Shown here: piece after piece, positions 10,390-21,280 of the stretch | Layout of the letters: each line of letters opens with the position of its first letter | Numbering within the stretch: the stretch's first letter is position 1 | Origin: Cervus elaphus | Taxonomy: Eukaryota > Chordata > Mammalia > Artiodactyla > Cervidae | Length of the DNA stretch: 64,000 bases | Assembly: GCF_910594005.1 (NCBI RefSeq) | Contig: NC_057831.1 | Location: forward strand, 41,312,001-41,376,000 | Direction of reading: 5' to 3' | Notes under the pieces: model-generated | Seen by the model: the letters and a program-made list of their open reading frames with translations, nothing else | What the model was told of the DNA's origin: nothing | The model's database searches: none | Translations under genes and position numbers: made by a program

Positions 10390-11365
10390 AATGGTACATG
10401 CTGTTTTCTATTTTCATCATTTTTCATATGATGATTCTGTTCCTTCTAACTTTGACATTTTTTTTTTCCATCTCCCTGGAAAGTCCTTACTCATCCTTTA
10501 AGATCATAGGGCAAGTTGAAGTTGCTATGCCTGGTTTCTCCTTTGTGTAGCTGCTCTGAGTTTGGGTAGCAACAGCTGCAATACTCTGCTTCAAAGATGG
10601 ATCTTCACTGTCAAAAGCCAGAGACCCTAGTTTTACTATCCTTGCCCTAACAGTGGGTGTAGGGCTGGGCAGAGAATTCATACATGGGTCAGTTAATCCA
10701 TGACATTTTCTGGGTACAATAACTGGGGAAACAGTGGGCAGTGGCTTTAGATGAACCTGTGGTAGATTAACCACTGCAGTTTTATTCAGCAGTTGGGGAA
10801 GAACCAACTACTGATGTGGATAACACTGGGGGGAGGGTAGGCAGATATGAAATGTGGTGCTGGTAGTGTCATTTTCAACTCGTGAGAGAAGCCAGTCTGG
10901 GGCTGAAGCTGCCATGGGGAAAAGACCAGACCTGAGCAACAGAGATGGCCGTGAAGATCTGATCTGTAACTCTGAATCCTCTCTACCTCTGGCTCTTTTT
11001 TACTACTTGAGTCAAGATATCTCCTTAATTGCTTAAGCCTAATTGAGTTTCCCATTCCTTGTAAATGAAAATATCCTAAACAAAAACTAGGTAAAACTTT
11101 AGCTTCCTTTGTAAGGCTTTCCCAAATTTCTATAGGCAGGTCAACTTATTGACCCTTTTCTTTCCCAGAATTTTGCTTATACAGCACTCATACTATTGAA
11201 AGTGTTGAATTGTAATGAACAGTTTTATTATCCATTTCCTGGGTACACTATGAGCTCATTAAGAACAGAGATCAGATCCTATTCAGCATGATATCCACAG
11301 AGCCTTGCATACTGCCCCGTCCCTTGCCTTAGAAGTTATCAATATGTGAATGAATGAACCTTTGG
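10390..11365 (+). mobile_element. Ancient L2 LINE 3' portion, interrupted
   Basis: The left part (10390-10552) matches L2 coding sequence near CTCATCCTTTAAGATC. The right part (about 11085-11365) carries the L2 3' end, including CTATGAGCTCATTAAGAAC and the 'gaatgaatga' terminus. The intervening half kilobase does not look like L2 and is listed separately. Confidence 0.6.
10553..11084. other. Unclassified ~0.5-kb block inside L2
   Basis: Less AT-rich than its surroundings. The minus strand holds one continuous 106-codon frame (10487-10807) that starts inside this block but ends in flanking L2. I recognise no protein. The block may be an old, unnamed repeat or a retrotransposed fragment inserted into the L2. 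Confidence 0.35.
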
Positions 11366-11594
11366 CTCCTTTTTCTTGTTCCTTATGTCAGCTTCTGAAA
11401 AAAACCAGTATGTTCAATAGTTGGGGAAAATTAGAATGTTAAGTGTCTGGACTAGCATAATGCAGTCTGCAGTGATTCAACCTATTTATCACAGAGTTAT
11501 TAGTCTCTGCCCCAAGTCACCTTTGTACCAATCCCATTAAGCTCAATTTCATTTTGAAATTACTTACAGATTCTGCAGAACAGATTGCTTTCAT

Positions 11595-12150
11595 GTACAT
11601 TCATTCATTTATTCAACAAGTGTTTATTTCAAGCTTACCTTGTATTGGTCACTGGTCTGGGGATATAATAGTAAACAAAGTAGTTTCCCTTAGAATTCTA
11701 GCATAGGGAAGCAAACTCTAAAAAAGTGTATAAATACAGTATGTTAGATGGTGGTAAGGTCTGTAGAGAAAAAGCAAGGGCAGTGGGACAAGGAATGGTG
11801 AAGGTGGTTGGATCTCAATTTTAAACAGAGTGATCAGAATAGCCTCACTGAGATGGTGACAACAGAAGGAGGCGAGGGAGATGCATGCACATCTCACAGA
11901 AAAGTGTTCAAGGGCAGGAAATGTGAAGTGTGAAGACTTCAAGTGGATACCTGGTGTATGAGAGGAAAAACCAGGAAGCGAGGGAGATGGGGGCAGAATG
12001 AGCCCAAAGGAAACCACTAGGGAATGATAATATCAGAGAAATCATGTAGGTTGGTAAGCCACTGAACTCGTCTGACTGGCTTTTTTAATCAGAGTAAATT
12101 GAGAAGCTTCTGGAAGGATTTAACAGACAACACAGGATGACAGTATCGCC
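11595..12150 (+). repeat. Ancient mammalian interspersed repeat, family not named
   Basis: Opens with ATTCATTTATTCAACAAGTG and continues through TCTGGGGATATAATAGTAAAC and the 'agtatgttagatggtggtaagg' block, then TAGCCTCACTGAGATGGTGAC. This order of blocks is a widespread old mammalian repeat. I cannot assign the family name without a library search. Confidence 0.5.
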
Positions 12151-12847
12151 ATTAGAAGGCTGGAAGGCATAGCCATGAGTATTATTCTGAGGCTCAAAGA
12201 AGCATCTGCCTAGCTCCATGTAGGGAGGCTTTATCTAATTAGTATTTGAATTTCGTATCAAGTTGCTCTGTTTCCGTCTAATGAAGCCCAGCATATTTAA
12301 TTCTTATTAAATATTTTAGCCAACATGTCAGTCATACACTTTTTAATATAAGGGTGGTGGCATATAAGTGGAAATGAAATACGCAGAGTTTCAAATTATG
12401 TGTAACGCGATAGAGGGATTAGAAGGCATCTTGTAAAGAGATAGTGTGTCTAATATTTCACTTTGTTTTTCCTGGGAGAGGACAGCATAATAGAACCACC
12501 TTTCTATTTTCTCCTCTTGCAGGCCTGCTGCCTGTGATTGATAGCTATTAAATTAGGTTTTACCTCCCCAGTTTGGTCGAGATTAAATACATTTATAGCA
12601 CAGCAAGCCACTGAGAGACAAAGGAACAAGTGGCAATTACTTTGTCTATTTTGGTCTTCTTCGTAGTTAACCATCATTTAAATATGCAAAGGAAAATGGT
12701 TTGAAGACAGGAAAAAGGGAAAATGAATGAAGTGCACTGTGCATTAAACACATTTAAAACTCCCCCAAATCTACAAATATAAGCTAACATGAGCGTTTAT
12801 TTCTTTTTTCCTTCTTTTTAATAATAAAAAACATTCTTGTCCTTTTT
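12151..12847. other. Unclassified stretch
   Basis: No coding region or recognised repeat. AT-rich. Confidence 0.4.
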
Positions 12848-13135
12848 ACTTATTTTTAAATATTTATTTATTTGGCTACACTCAGTCTCTTAGTTGAGCA
12901 TGTGGAATCTAGTTCCCTGCATGTGTGTGTGTGTTAAGTTGCTCAGTCATGTCTGACTCTGCAGCCCCATGGACTGTAGCCTGCCAGGCTTCACTCTCCA
13001 TGGGATTCTTCAGGCAAGTATTCAGGAGTGGGCTGTCATTTCTTTCTCCATATAGTTCCCTGAATGGGGATCAAACCCAGGTCCCTGCATTGGGAGCATG
13101 GAGTCTCAGCCACTGGATCACCAGGGAAGGCCCCT
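12848..13135 (-). mobile_element. CHR-type SINE, interrupted by a Bov-A fragment
   Basis: The outer parts (12848-12919 and 13063-13135) together form an antisense CHR-like, tRNA-derived artiodactyl SINE. They carry TTTATTTATTTGGCTACACT at the left and the GGATCACCAGGGAAGGCCCC head at the right. The two halves join exactly once the inner insertion and one TSD copy are removed. Confidence 0.85.
12920..13052 (-). mobile_element. Truncated Bov-A SINE nested in CHR SINE
   Basis: A 133-bp antisense Bov-A body with a (GT)n tail at the left. The perfect 10-bp TSD TAGTTCCCTG (12910-12919 and 13053-13062) is copied from the CHR sequence, so this insertion is the younger of the two. Confidence 0.93.
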
Positions 13136-14234
13136 AGCTAACTTCAAATGCAGGAGCAAGGGAGGAATCCTGCAGAACATGTAAGTTCACCGAGAGTGAT
13201 TTGCAGTATATAGTCCTCTTTCCCACCCCCTCAGGGGAATATATGTCAATCCTATTTGAGGAGAGTTGATTTGGGAAGAATTCCACATCTGCTGTATACA
13301 GGACAAAATCACATGTTCCTTAAACAGTGATGCCAAGGTTACTACTTTGAAATGAGTAGGTCAAAGTCATACTAATAGGAGGAATTTGTTTTCCCCATGT
13401 GAAATTGTGTTGCCTTTAGAAAAACAAACCATATTTGCTGCAGTGAAGTGCTTTTGCCTTTGGTATTTCATAAGGAAACAGATGGCGGCTTCCACTCTTT
13501 AAAAGTCTGAGCTCAAACCATAGCACCCATCATGACTTTGTCCCTCAAGAGATTGGGCCCGCACTGCCTCTCACCAAAGTCCATCTGCAAGGGAACCTTG
13601 TTTAACATCCTGCCTAAACATTAGGGAAGCACTTGCAAAGCGCAAGAAAGCTGAGAGACTGAGACCTTCATTAGAGTTCCTTAAAATGTAGCAGAAGGAT
13701 GGGACCCCAGACAAGGGACTTGAAAAGAGACCGTGGTAAGATAAAATGCTGGGACTGTCTCTAAGGATTTGAAATGTGTGACTTTCTCCTTAGTTTTGTG
13801 GGATTAAGAAATAAACATAGTAGCATTCCCAAGTCCTCCTTCTCTCTTCTGTGTTGAAAAGGGGACATAGAAGAACTCATGATCTCCTGAGGGACCCAGT
13901 CAGAGCAGACTCTAGTCAGGAGGTCACACTGACCCATCCTATGGGTCACATAGATGGTCTGACACATCCACAGAACAGCAAGTCCCTCCTTAGCAAGAGA
14001 GGTCATGAAGCAGCTTTCCAGTTTTTCTTCTGTCTTTGGGGAGGAAAGTAAGTTCTTTCTGTATCTGCTCACAGATGATAATGGAGCCATTGGACCAGGA
14101 CATACATTTCTGAGATTTTCTCTCCTTTCCAGAAAACTGTTTCTCAGTGTGACCTAAGTTAGACATTAGAACAGATGATGGAAGTGAATATTTAAAAGTG
14201 AAGGCAGAGGCAGGAACCAATACCCTTTAATGGC
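13136..14234. other. Unclassified stretch
   Basis: About 1.1 kb with no recognised repeat and no supported gene. A 109-codon minus-strand open frame (13761-14090) has no recognisable domain and no flanking splice or promoter evidence. Confidence 0.4.
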
Positions 14235-14245
14235 AGAGTTAGCTC

Positions 14246-14460
14246 TTGTTTAGTTGCTAAGTCATGTCTGGCTTTTCAACCCTGTGGACTATAGCCCACC
14301 TGGCTCCTCTGTCCATGGGATTTCCCAGGCAAGAATTGTGGAGCAGGTTGCCAATTACTACTCCAAGGATTCTTCCTGACCCAGGGATCAAACCCGTGTC
14401 TCCTATGTCTCCTGCATTGGCAGGCAGACTATTTACTGATGAACCACTAGGGAGGTCCCA
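14246..14460 (-). mobile_element. Bov-tA SINE
   Basis: Near-complete antisense copy. The flanks AGAGTTAGCTC (14235-14245) and AGAGTTAGTTC (14461-14471) form an 11-bp TSD with one mismatch. Confidence 0.93.
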
Positions 14461-14471
14461 AGAGTTAGTTC

Positions 14472-16481
14472 CTGTAATTTTTGAATCTCTATAGGGAAAC
14501 TCAAAGACTAGGAGAACAAAGGAATTCCTCTAGAATATGGTAATAAGAAGATGTTTTTTTAGCCATGATTTGTTTATCTGGATAGTTGTTAAAACTATGG
14601 GGGATCTGTGATGTGATGATCTGTATCTTTCTAGGCGTATATGTACACACACACACCCCAATAGGAACACAGGACCACCGGATCAGGAATTGGACTTTTT
14701 TGTTTATTCACAGAGCAACTTACATCAGTTCTTCATGCCCAAGTATTGCAGTGAGAGCCAGGTGTGCCCTGTGCATATGTTGGGGTTTGTAACTTAGAAA
14801 AGGAAGCCTAAAATTATGAACTTATAGCTTATACAGGGTGACTTTCTCATCTGTCCCTCTGCACTCTGGAGACAGAAAAAGCAACTTTTGCTCTGCAATG
14901 TAAAAATTGATATTTGTGGAGGGAAAGGGGACAGCCTCTACTTCAGCATCCTGGAATGTAATCACATGTCTCCAGGGAGAGAGCAGTTTTATTTCTCTCT
15001 GGAGCACTCCACCTCGAGGGCTGCTAGTCAATCATCCTTTAGCCCATGTGCCAAGTGTCCTTTGTTCAGAAAGCCCTAGTTGTTCAGAAACATGAAAATG
15101 CTCATGGAGAGTTATTTCCCCACAAGAATAGGGATAATAAGAATTCTTTTCTTCCGAGTATGGTTTGAAGCTAGAATGAGATTATACAGATATGGAGACA
15201 AAAAGCAAAGGAAAACAAGGGCAACAAGCCAGGACAGAGATGGAGACAGTGTGTGATTCCTTCAGTGTCTAAGGGGGAAGCCGTGCCCACGCAGGGTCTT
15301 CCACTGGGAAGTTTTCACCTGCACTCCACGTTGTACCCTTCTGAGAATGAGAACCAAAGCTGATGCAAATCACTGCACTTGCATTCTGCCATGGTAGTTT
15401 TCCTCTTTTCCACACTATTTTATAATGAGATAGAAACTTGTTCATAATGGTATTTCTAGGTTTAGTACCAGATACAGTATCTGTAAATGTGAAAAGTGTT
15501 GAAAAGTTAATGACCCAGCGTACTATACCTTTTCATCCCAAGAAACAGCTTCCTAGAGCATATTCCTTATTTTCAAGATATGATACCCCACACACACACA
15601 TACGTATATGGTAAGATGATTTTGGTGGAAAAGAATGAAGAGCATAGGTGTACAATCAGTTACACTGAGTCAAAGAGGGCTGTGTTTAATACTATTTCCA
15701 TCACTTATTTTTTTTAGAAGCCTTTGTTCATCTACATAGTAGGAACAATGATAACAATAAGAATATCTATTGTATCTAATATGAGAATATCTATTTTTAG
15801 GATACCTAAATGAAATGTTGTATGTATAGTCCTTAGCGTTGTATCAAACACTTAGCAGGGCTCAAAAATATTACTGTTATTAATTATCATTATTGATTTA
15901 TTTTTTTAAAGGCAATAAAGAGCATAGGAAGGCAAGCAAACAAAAATGTAAATGAAATTTTTTGATTTGATTCTATTTGGCTTTGCTCCCTGCCAAGTTA
16001 TTGTTACAACCAATCTGAAAAAGAGACGGATTGTGCAAAAGAGATTTAGAAAAAAACTGAGACCAAACGACTCTCAGTTCATGCAGAAATTACATTGCCT
16101 ACAGCTATTAGATTTGGGCAGGGACAAATGAATAATTATAAAGGAGCTGTAATTTTGATTTTCCTTCTGAATTTGTACAGGGGTCATTCTGACGTCAAAA
16201 GTAATTACAAGCAACAAGCCTTCACTTGTAGCTTTGACGTTATGCACAAGCTGGGTCACACCTTTCACAAGTGTCACAGACTCACTTTTTTCTATCATGT
16301 CTCTATCATGTCTGCAAAAGTAGCTCTTTTCCTCATCCATTTTTCAGTTTATATTAGACTTTTGAGGGTGGGGATAAAAAACATGTCCTGGTTTTACAGT
16401 CGTAGCCTCCCATAGTCTCCCATAGCATTTTTGCATTTCAGTTACCTTTGTTTCTCTAGCTCTAAGCATATGGCTACCTAT
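14472..16481. other. Unclassified 2-kb stretch
   Basis: One of the longer repeat-poor intervals. It contains a short interrupted CA tract at 15589-15602 and no supported gene. The 88- and 106-codon frames on opposite strands at 16074-16415 overlap each other and show no domain. Confidence 0.4.
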
Positions 16482-16692
16482 TGTTGTTTAGTTGCTAAGT
16501 CGTGTCTGGCACTTTGCGATCCCATGGACTGTAGCCCTCCAGGCTCCTCTGTCCATGGGATTTTCCAGGCAAGAAGACTAGAGTGGGTTCCCATTTCCTC
16601 TTCTAGCGGATCTTCCCAGTCCAGGGATCAAACCTGCCTCTCCTGCATTGGCAGGTGGATTCTTTACAAAATGCTGGGTCACCCGGGAAGTC
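16482..16692 (-). mobile_element. Bov-tA SINE
   Basis: Near-complete antisense copy. Its head (GGGAAGTCC) is caught up in a 22-bp tandem duplication at its right edge. Confidence 0.92.
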
Positions 16693-16728
16693 CATGGCTC
16701 TCTGCTGGGAAGTCCATGGCTCTCTGCT
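16685..16728. repeat. Perfect 22-bp tandem duplication
   Basis: The unit at 16685-16706 is repeated without change at 16707-16728. It starts GGGAAGTCC and ends TCTCTGCT. It spans the junction between a Bov-tA head and the following Bov-A2. Confidence 0.95.
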
Positions 16729-16998
16729 GCTGCTGCTAAGTCGCTCCAGTCGTGTCCGACTCTGTGTGACCCCCATAGACGGCAGCCCACCAGGCTCTGC
16801 TGTCCCTGGAATTCTCCAGGCAAGAACACTGGAGTGGGTTGCCATTTCCTTCTCCAATGCATGAAAGTGAAAAATGAAAGTGAAGTCACTCAGTCATGTC
16901 TGACTCGTAGCAACCCCATGGACTGCAGCCTACTAGGCTCCTCCATCCATGGGATTTTCCAGGCAAGAGTACTGGAGTGGGGTGCCATTGCCTTCTCC
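16726..16998 (-). mobile_element. Bov-A2 dimeric SINE
   Basis: Antisense dimer with the (GCT)n tail complement at the left and the GGCAATGGCA-type head complement at the right. The flanks CCATGGCTCTCT (16714-16725) and CCATGGCTATCT (16999-17010) form a 12-bp TSD with one mismatch. Confidence 0.93.
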
Positions 16999-17049
16999 CC
17001 ATGGCTATCTATACTATACTATCTATACTATGCCATGGCTATCTATACT
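16999..17049. repeat. Short direct repeats at SINE edge
   Basis: CCATGGCTATCTATACT occurs at 16999-17015 and again at 17033-17049, separated by TATCTATACTA-type slippage sequence. This is probably local duplication after the Bov-A2 insertion. Confidence 0.9.
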
Positions 17050-17059
17050 CCATACTAAT

Positions 17060-17334
17060 TAGTATGGGTTGCACAGATGAAAAAGTACAAATACTGTATT
17101 TGTAAAAGCTGCCCTCTGTGGCCACATGAAGTAGAAATTTACTCTATGCCTAATTGCCAATGTCAGTGAAATGCTCCAAGATTAGCTAAAAGAAACACAA
17201 CAGAATATTATTGTAATTGAAGTAACATTGTACTAGATATCTAGGTGGTTTTTTTTAATTCAACTGTTTTAAAAGGATAAAATATATCTTATTTAACTCT
17301 TGTTTGTATCCTTGAATCTCTCCCCTCCCCACTG
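17060..17334. other. Unclassified spacer
   Basis: AT-rich and without recognised elements. Confidence 0.4.
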
Positions 17335-17695
17335 TCCCCACTCTACTTCACTCCAGTTTAAGCTGCCATCATCTTGTTCCTGAACTGCTCTAATAGCTGC
17401 CTATGACTTTTCCTCTTTACTGTCTTGGTCTGTTCCTTCCCTCCAGTTAATCTGTTCTCCACAGCCACCTATGTGACATATACAACAGATAGAGTCAATA
17501 TCTTGCTGATAAGCTTCAATAATCTCCCATTAGGGAGGTCCAAAATCCTTAAAATGGTTTAGGAGATCTTCCAGTTTCTGGACTGGTTTCTATGCAATGT
17601 GCTTTATTGCCCCTGACCCTCTACCAACTACCTGTTCCACACATTTTTGATCTTTCATTGTTTCCCCTTTAAAATATGCAATTCTAAGGAGAATG
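17335..17695 (+). mobile_element. Ancient L2 LINE fragment
   Basis: Diverged L2 coding sequence in plus orientation, recognised by the order of its blocks (inability to form a frame is expected at this age): 'ctgccatcatcttg', 'aatctcccattagg', 'atcttccagtttctgg', 'gccccctgaccctc'-like. Moderately supported. Confidence 0.5.
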
Positions 17696-17774
17696 ACTGC
17701 TATTCAACTTTAAGAACTTAATGCTGAAGAATGTCTTTTTCTCTGAGAAATCATTCTTCATTCTAGACCAATGT

Positions 17775-17985
17775 GCATGTGTATGTGTTCAGTCACTAGG
17801 TTGTGTCCAAATCTTTGTGACCCCATGGAATATAGCCCCCTAGGCTCCTCTGCCCATAGGATTTCCCAGGAAAGAATACTGAAGTGGGTTGTCGTTTCCT
17901 GCTCCAGGGGATCTTCCTGAACCAGGGATTGAACCCACATCTCCTGCAATGGCAAGTGGATTTTTACCACTGAGCCACCACTACC
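17775..17985 (-). mobile_element. Bov-tA SINE
   Basis: Diverged but nearly full-length antisense copy with a (GT)-rich tail at the left and the 'actgagccacca' head at the right. Confidence 0.9.
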
Positions 17986-18261
17986 AAAATAAATGCATGC
18001 CATTTCCTCTGGTGGAGTCTATATGCCCTCAACTGTCCCCCTCTTTTATTAATTGGAGTATAATTGCTTTACAATTTTGTGTTAGTTTCTGCTGTGCTGC
18101 AAAGTGAATCAGCTATATGTAAATATATATCCTCTCCGTCTTGATCCTCCCTCCCGCACCCCTTTACACCCCTGTAGGTCATCACAGAGCTCCAAGCTGA
18201 GTTCCTTGTGCTATGCAGGTGCTTCCCACGGTCTATGTATTTTATACATGGTAGTTATATC

Positions 18262-18415
18262 TAGGGCTTCCCTGGTGGCTCATATGGTAAAGAATCTATT
18301 TGCAATGCAGGAAAACAGGATTCAACCCCTGGGTAGGGAAGATCCCCTGGAGAAAGGAATGGCAATCCACTCCAGTATTTTTACCTGGAAAATTCCACGG
18401 ACAGAGAAGCATGCT
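18262..18415 (+). mobile_element. Bov-tA SINE inside L1 3' UTR
   Basis: Starts AGGGCTTCCCTGGTGGCTCA and continues into the Bov-A body, with its 3' end shortened. L1 3'-UTR sequence lies on both sides. Confidence 0.9.
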
Positions 18416-20438
18416 ACTGTCTCAATTTCATCCCCATAACACCCCACCAACCACACAATCAGTCTTTATGTCTGCTTTCTATTCCTGCCCTGCAAAGAGG
18501 TTCATCAGTGGCATCTTCCTAGATTCCATATATATGTGTTAATACATGATATGTGTTTTTCTCTTTATGAGTTTACTTCCCTCTGTATGACAGATTCTAG
18601 GTTCATGCACATGACCCACTTTTGTTCCTTTTTATGACTGAATCATATTTCATTGTATATATGTACCACATCTTCTTTATTAATTCATCTGTTGATGAAC
18701 ACTTAGGTTGTTTCTATGTCCTGGCTATTGTAAATAGTGCTGCAATGAACACTGGGGTACATTTATCTTTTTGAATTATGGTTTTCTCAGGGTAATATGC
18801 CCAGCAGTGGGATTGCTGGGCCATATGGTAGTCTTATTTTTAGTATTTTAAGGAACTTCTATACTGTTCTCCACAGTGGGCATATCAATTAATATTCCCA
18901 TCAACATTGCAAAAGGGTTCCCTTTTCTCCACATCCTCTCCAGGATTTAATGTTTGTAGACTTTTTGATGATAACCATTCTGACCAGTGTGAAGTGATAA
19001 CTCTTGTGGTTTTGATTTGCATTTCTCTAATAATTAGTGATGTTGGGCATCTTCTCATGTGTTTGTTGGCCATCTATATATCTTCTTTGGAGAAATGCCT
19101 ATTTAAGTCTTCACATTTTTTTGATTATATTTTCTTTTTGTTTTCTTACATTGAGCTTCATGAGCTACTTGAGTATTTTAGAGATTAATCCTTTGCCAGT
19201 TTTGATTGCAAATATTTTCTCCCATTCTGAGGGTTGTTGTTTAGTCTTGTTTATGGTTTCCTTTGCTGTGCAAAATGTTTTATGTTTAATTAGGTCCTAT
19301 TTACATGTTTTTGTTTTTAATTACTCTAGTTGGTGGGTCAAAAAGGATTTTACTGTGATTTATGTACAGGAATGTTCTGCCTGTGTTTTCCTCTAAGAAT
19401 TTTTATAGTGTCTGGCCTTACATTTAAGTCTTTAGTCCATTTTGAGTTTACTTTCATGTATGGTGTTAGGAAACTTTCTAATTTCATTCTTTTACATATA
19501 GCTATACAGTTTTCCTAGAACCACTTATTGATGAGGCTGTCTTCTCCTTTGTATATTCTTGCCTCCTTGTCAAAGATAAAGTGACCATTGGTGTGTGGGT
19601 TTATTTCTGGGCTTTCTATCTTGTTCCATTGGTCTATATTTCTGTTTTTGTGCCAGAACCACACTGTCTTGACTACCGTAGCTTTGTGGTAGTGTTGAAA
19701 TCAGGAAGCCTCATACCTCCAGTTTGATTTTTTTCTTCAAAATATTACTTTGGCTATTCATGGTTTTTTTCTGTCTTCACAAAAATTATACAAATTTTTG
19801 TTCTAGTTCTGTGCAAATGCCATTGGTAATTTGATACGGATTGCATTGAAAATGTAGATCGCTGTGGGTAGTGCAGTCAATTTCACAATGTTGATTCTTC
19901 CAATCTAAGAACATGGTATGTCTCTCCATCTGTTTGTGTTCCTTTTGATTTCTTTCATCAGTGTCTTAGAGTTTTCTGCATACAGTTCTTTTGCCCCCTT
20001 AAGTAGGTTTATTCCTGAGTATTTTATTCTTTTTGCTACAATGGTAAATGAGATCATTTCCTTAGTTTCTCTTTCTGATTATTCATTGTTAGTGTCTAGG
20101 AATGCAAGAAATTTGTGTGTATCTTGCAACTTTATTAAATTCATTGATTAGCTCTAGTAGTTTTCTGGTGGCATCTTTAGGATTTTCTATCTATAGTATG
20201 TCAGCTGCAAACAGTGATAGTTTTATATATTATTTTCCAATATGGATTCATTTTATGTCTTCTCTGATTGTCATGGCTAGGACTTGCACAACTGTGTTGA
20301 ATAATAGTGGCAAGAGTGGGCATCCTTGTTTTGTTCCTGATCTTAGAGGGAATGCTTTAAGTTTTTCACCATTGAGAATAATGTTTGCTGTGGGTTTGTC
20401 ATATGTCAATAAATATACGTTTACTATGTTGAGGTATG

Positions 20439-20568
20439 GAGAAGGAAATGGCAACCCACTCCAGTAGTCCTGCCTGGATAATTCCATGGACAGAGGAGCC
20501 TGGCAGGCTGCAGTCCATGGGGCCACAAAGAGTCAGACACGACTGAGTCACTAACACGCACACACAAC
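20439..20568 (+). mobile_element. Bov-A monomer inside L1 ORF2
   Basis: A headless Bov-A with a (CA)n-like tail. The flanks ATGTTGAGGTATG (20426-20438) and ATGTTGAGCTATG (20569-20581) form a 13-bp TSD with one mismatch taken from L1 sequence. Confidence 0.93.
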
Positions 20569-20987
20569 ATGTTGAGCTATGTTCCCTCCATTCCCACTTT
20601 CTGAAGAGTTTTTTCTTTTTCTATCATAAATGGGTGTTGAATTTTGTCAAAAGCTTTTTCTGCATCTACTGAGATTACCATATGGTTTTAATCCTTCAAC
20701 TTGTTAATATGGTGTATCACACTGATCAATTTGCATATATTGAAGAATCCTTGGATCCCTAGGATAAACACCACTTAATCATGGTGAATGATCCTTTTAA
20801 CATGTTGTTGGATTATACTTGTTAGTGTTTTGTTGAGGAATGTTGCATCTATGTTTGTCAGTAATATTGTCCTGTAATTTTCTTTTTCTGTACTATCTTT
20901 GTCTCATTTTGGTATTAGGGTGATGGTGGCCCCGAAGAATGAGTTTGGGAGGGTTCCTCCCTCTGCAATTATTTGGAAGAGTTTGGG

Positions 20988-21186
20988 CTTCCCTTGTGGC
21001 TCAGTTGGTAAAGAATCTGCCTGTAATGCAGGAGACCTGGGTTGGGAAGATCCCCTGGAGAAGGGAAAGGCTACCCACCCTGGTATTCTGGCCTGGAGAA
21101 TACCATGGACCCTATAGTCCATGAGGTTGCAAAGAGTTGACATGACTGAGTGACTTTCAGTTTCACTTTCACTTTTCACTTTCATG
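20988..21186 (+). mobile_element. Bov-tA SINE inside L1 ORF2
   Basis: Plus-strand copy from the GGGCTTCCCTTGTGGCTCAG head to a CACTTTCACTTTTCACTTTC tail. A short internal deletion removes part of the B-box region. L1 ORF2 resumes at about 21187. Confidence 0.92.
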
Positions 21187-21280
21187 AGAAGCATAGATGT
21201 TAGCTCTTCTCTAAACTTTGGATAGAATTTGCCTATGAAACCATCTGATCCTGGGCTTTTGTTTGTTGGAAGATTTTTAA

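Larger units (their letters stand above)
18043..21280 (-). mobile_element. L1 LINE, 5'-truncated, carrying three SINEs
   Basis: Antisense L1 with 3' UTR at about 18043-18700 and ORF2 to about 21280. Three plus-strand SINEs are inserted (18262-18415, 20439-20568 and about 20988-21186). L1 sequence resumes after each of them. The 3' UTR is of artiodactyl type (TTACAATTTTGTGTTAGTTTC). No clear TSD was found for the L1 itself. Confidence 0.9.
18885..21280 (-). pseudogene. L1 ORF2 remnant with altered catalytic motif
   Basis: Fragments include the C-terminal MANKHMRRCPTSLIIREMQI segment (18885-19073) and a reverse transcriptase segment containing YDKPTANIILNGEKLKAFPL (about 20248-20430). The catalytic FADD motif reads FAAD (codons at 20200-20211), so the first catalytic Asp is replaced by Ala. 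SINE insertions and frameshifts also break the frame. Confidence 0.88.

Noticed and set aside
10487..10807. 106-codon minus-strand frame as a possible gene
   Set aside because: No recognised domain, it starts and ends in old repeat sequence, and there is no splice or promoter support. Kept only as an unclassified block.
16648..17058. 136-codon open frame
   Set aside because: It spans the Bov-tA/Bov-A2 junction and the tandem duplication. Its residues are those of antisense Bov-A repeats seen many times in the window.
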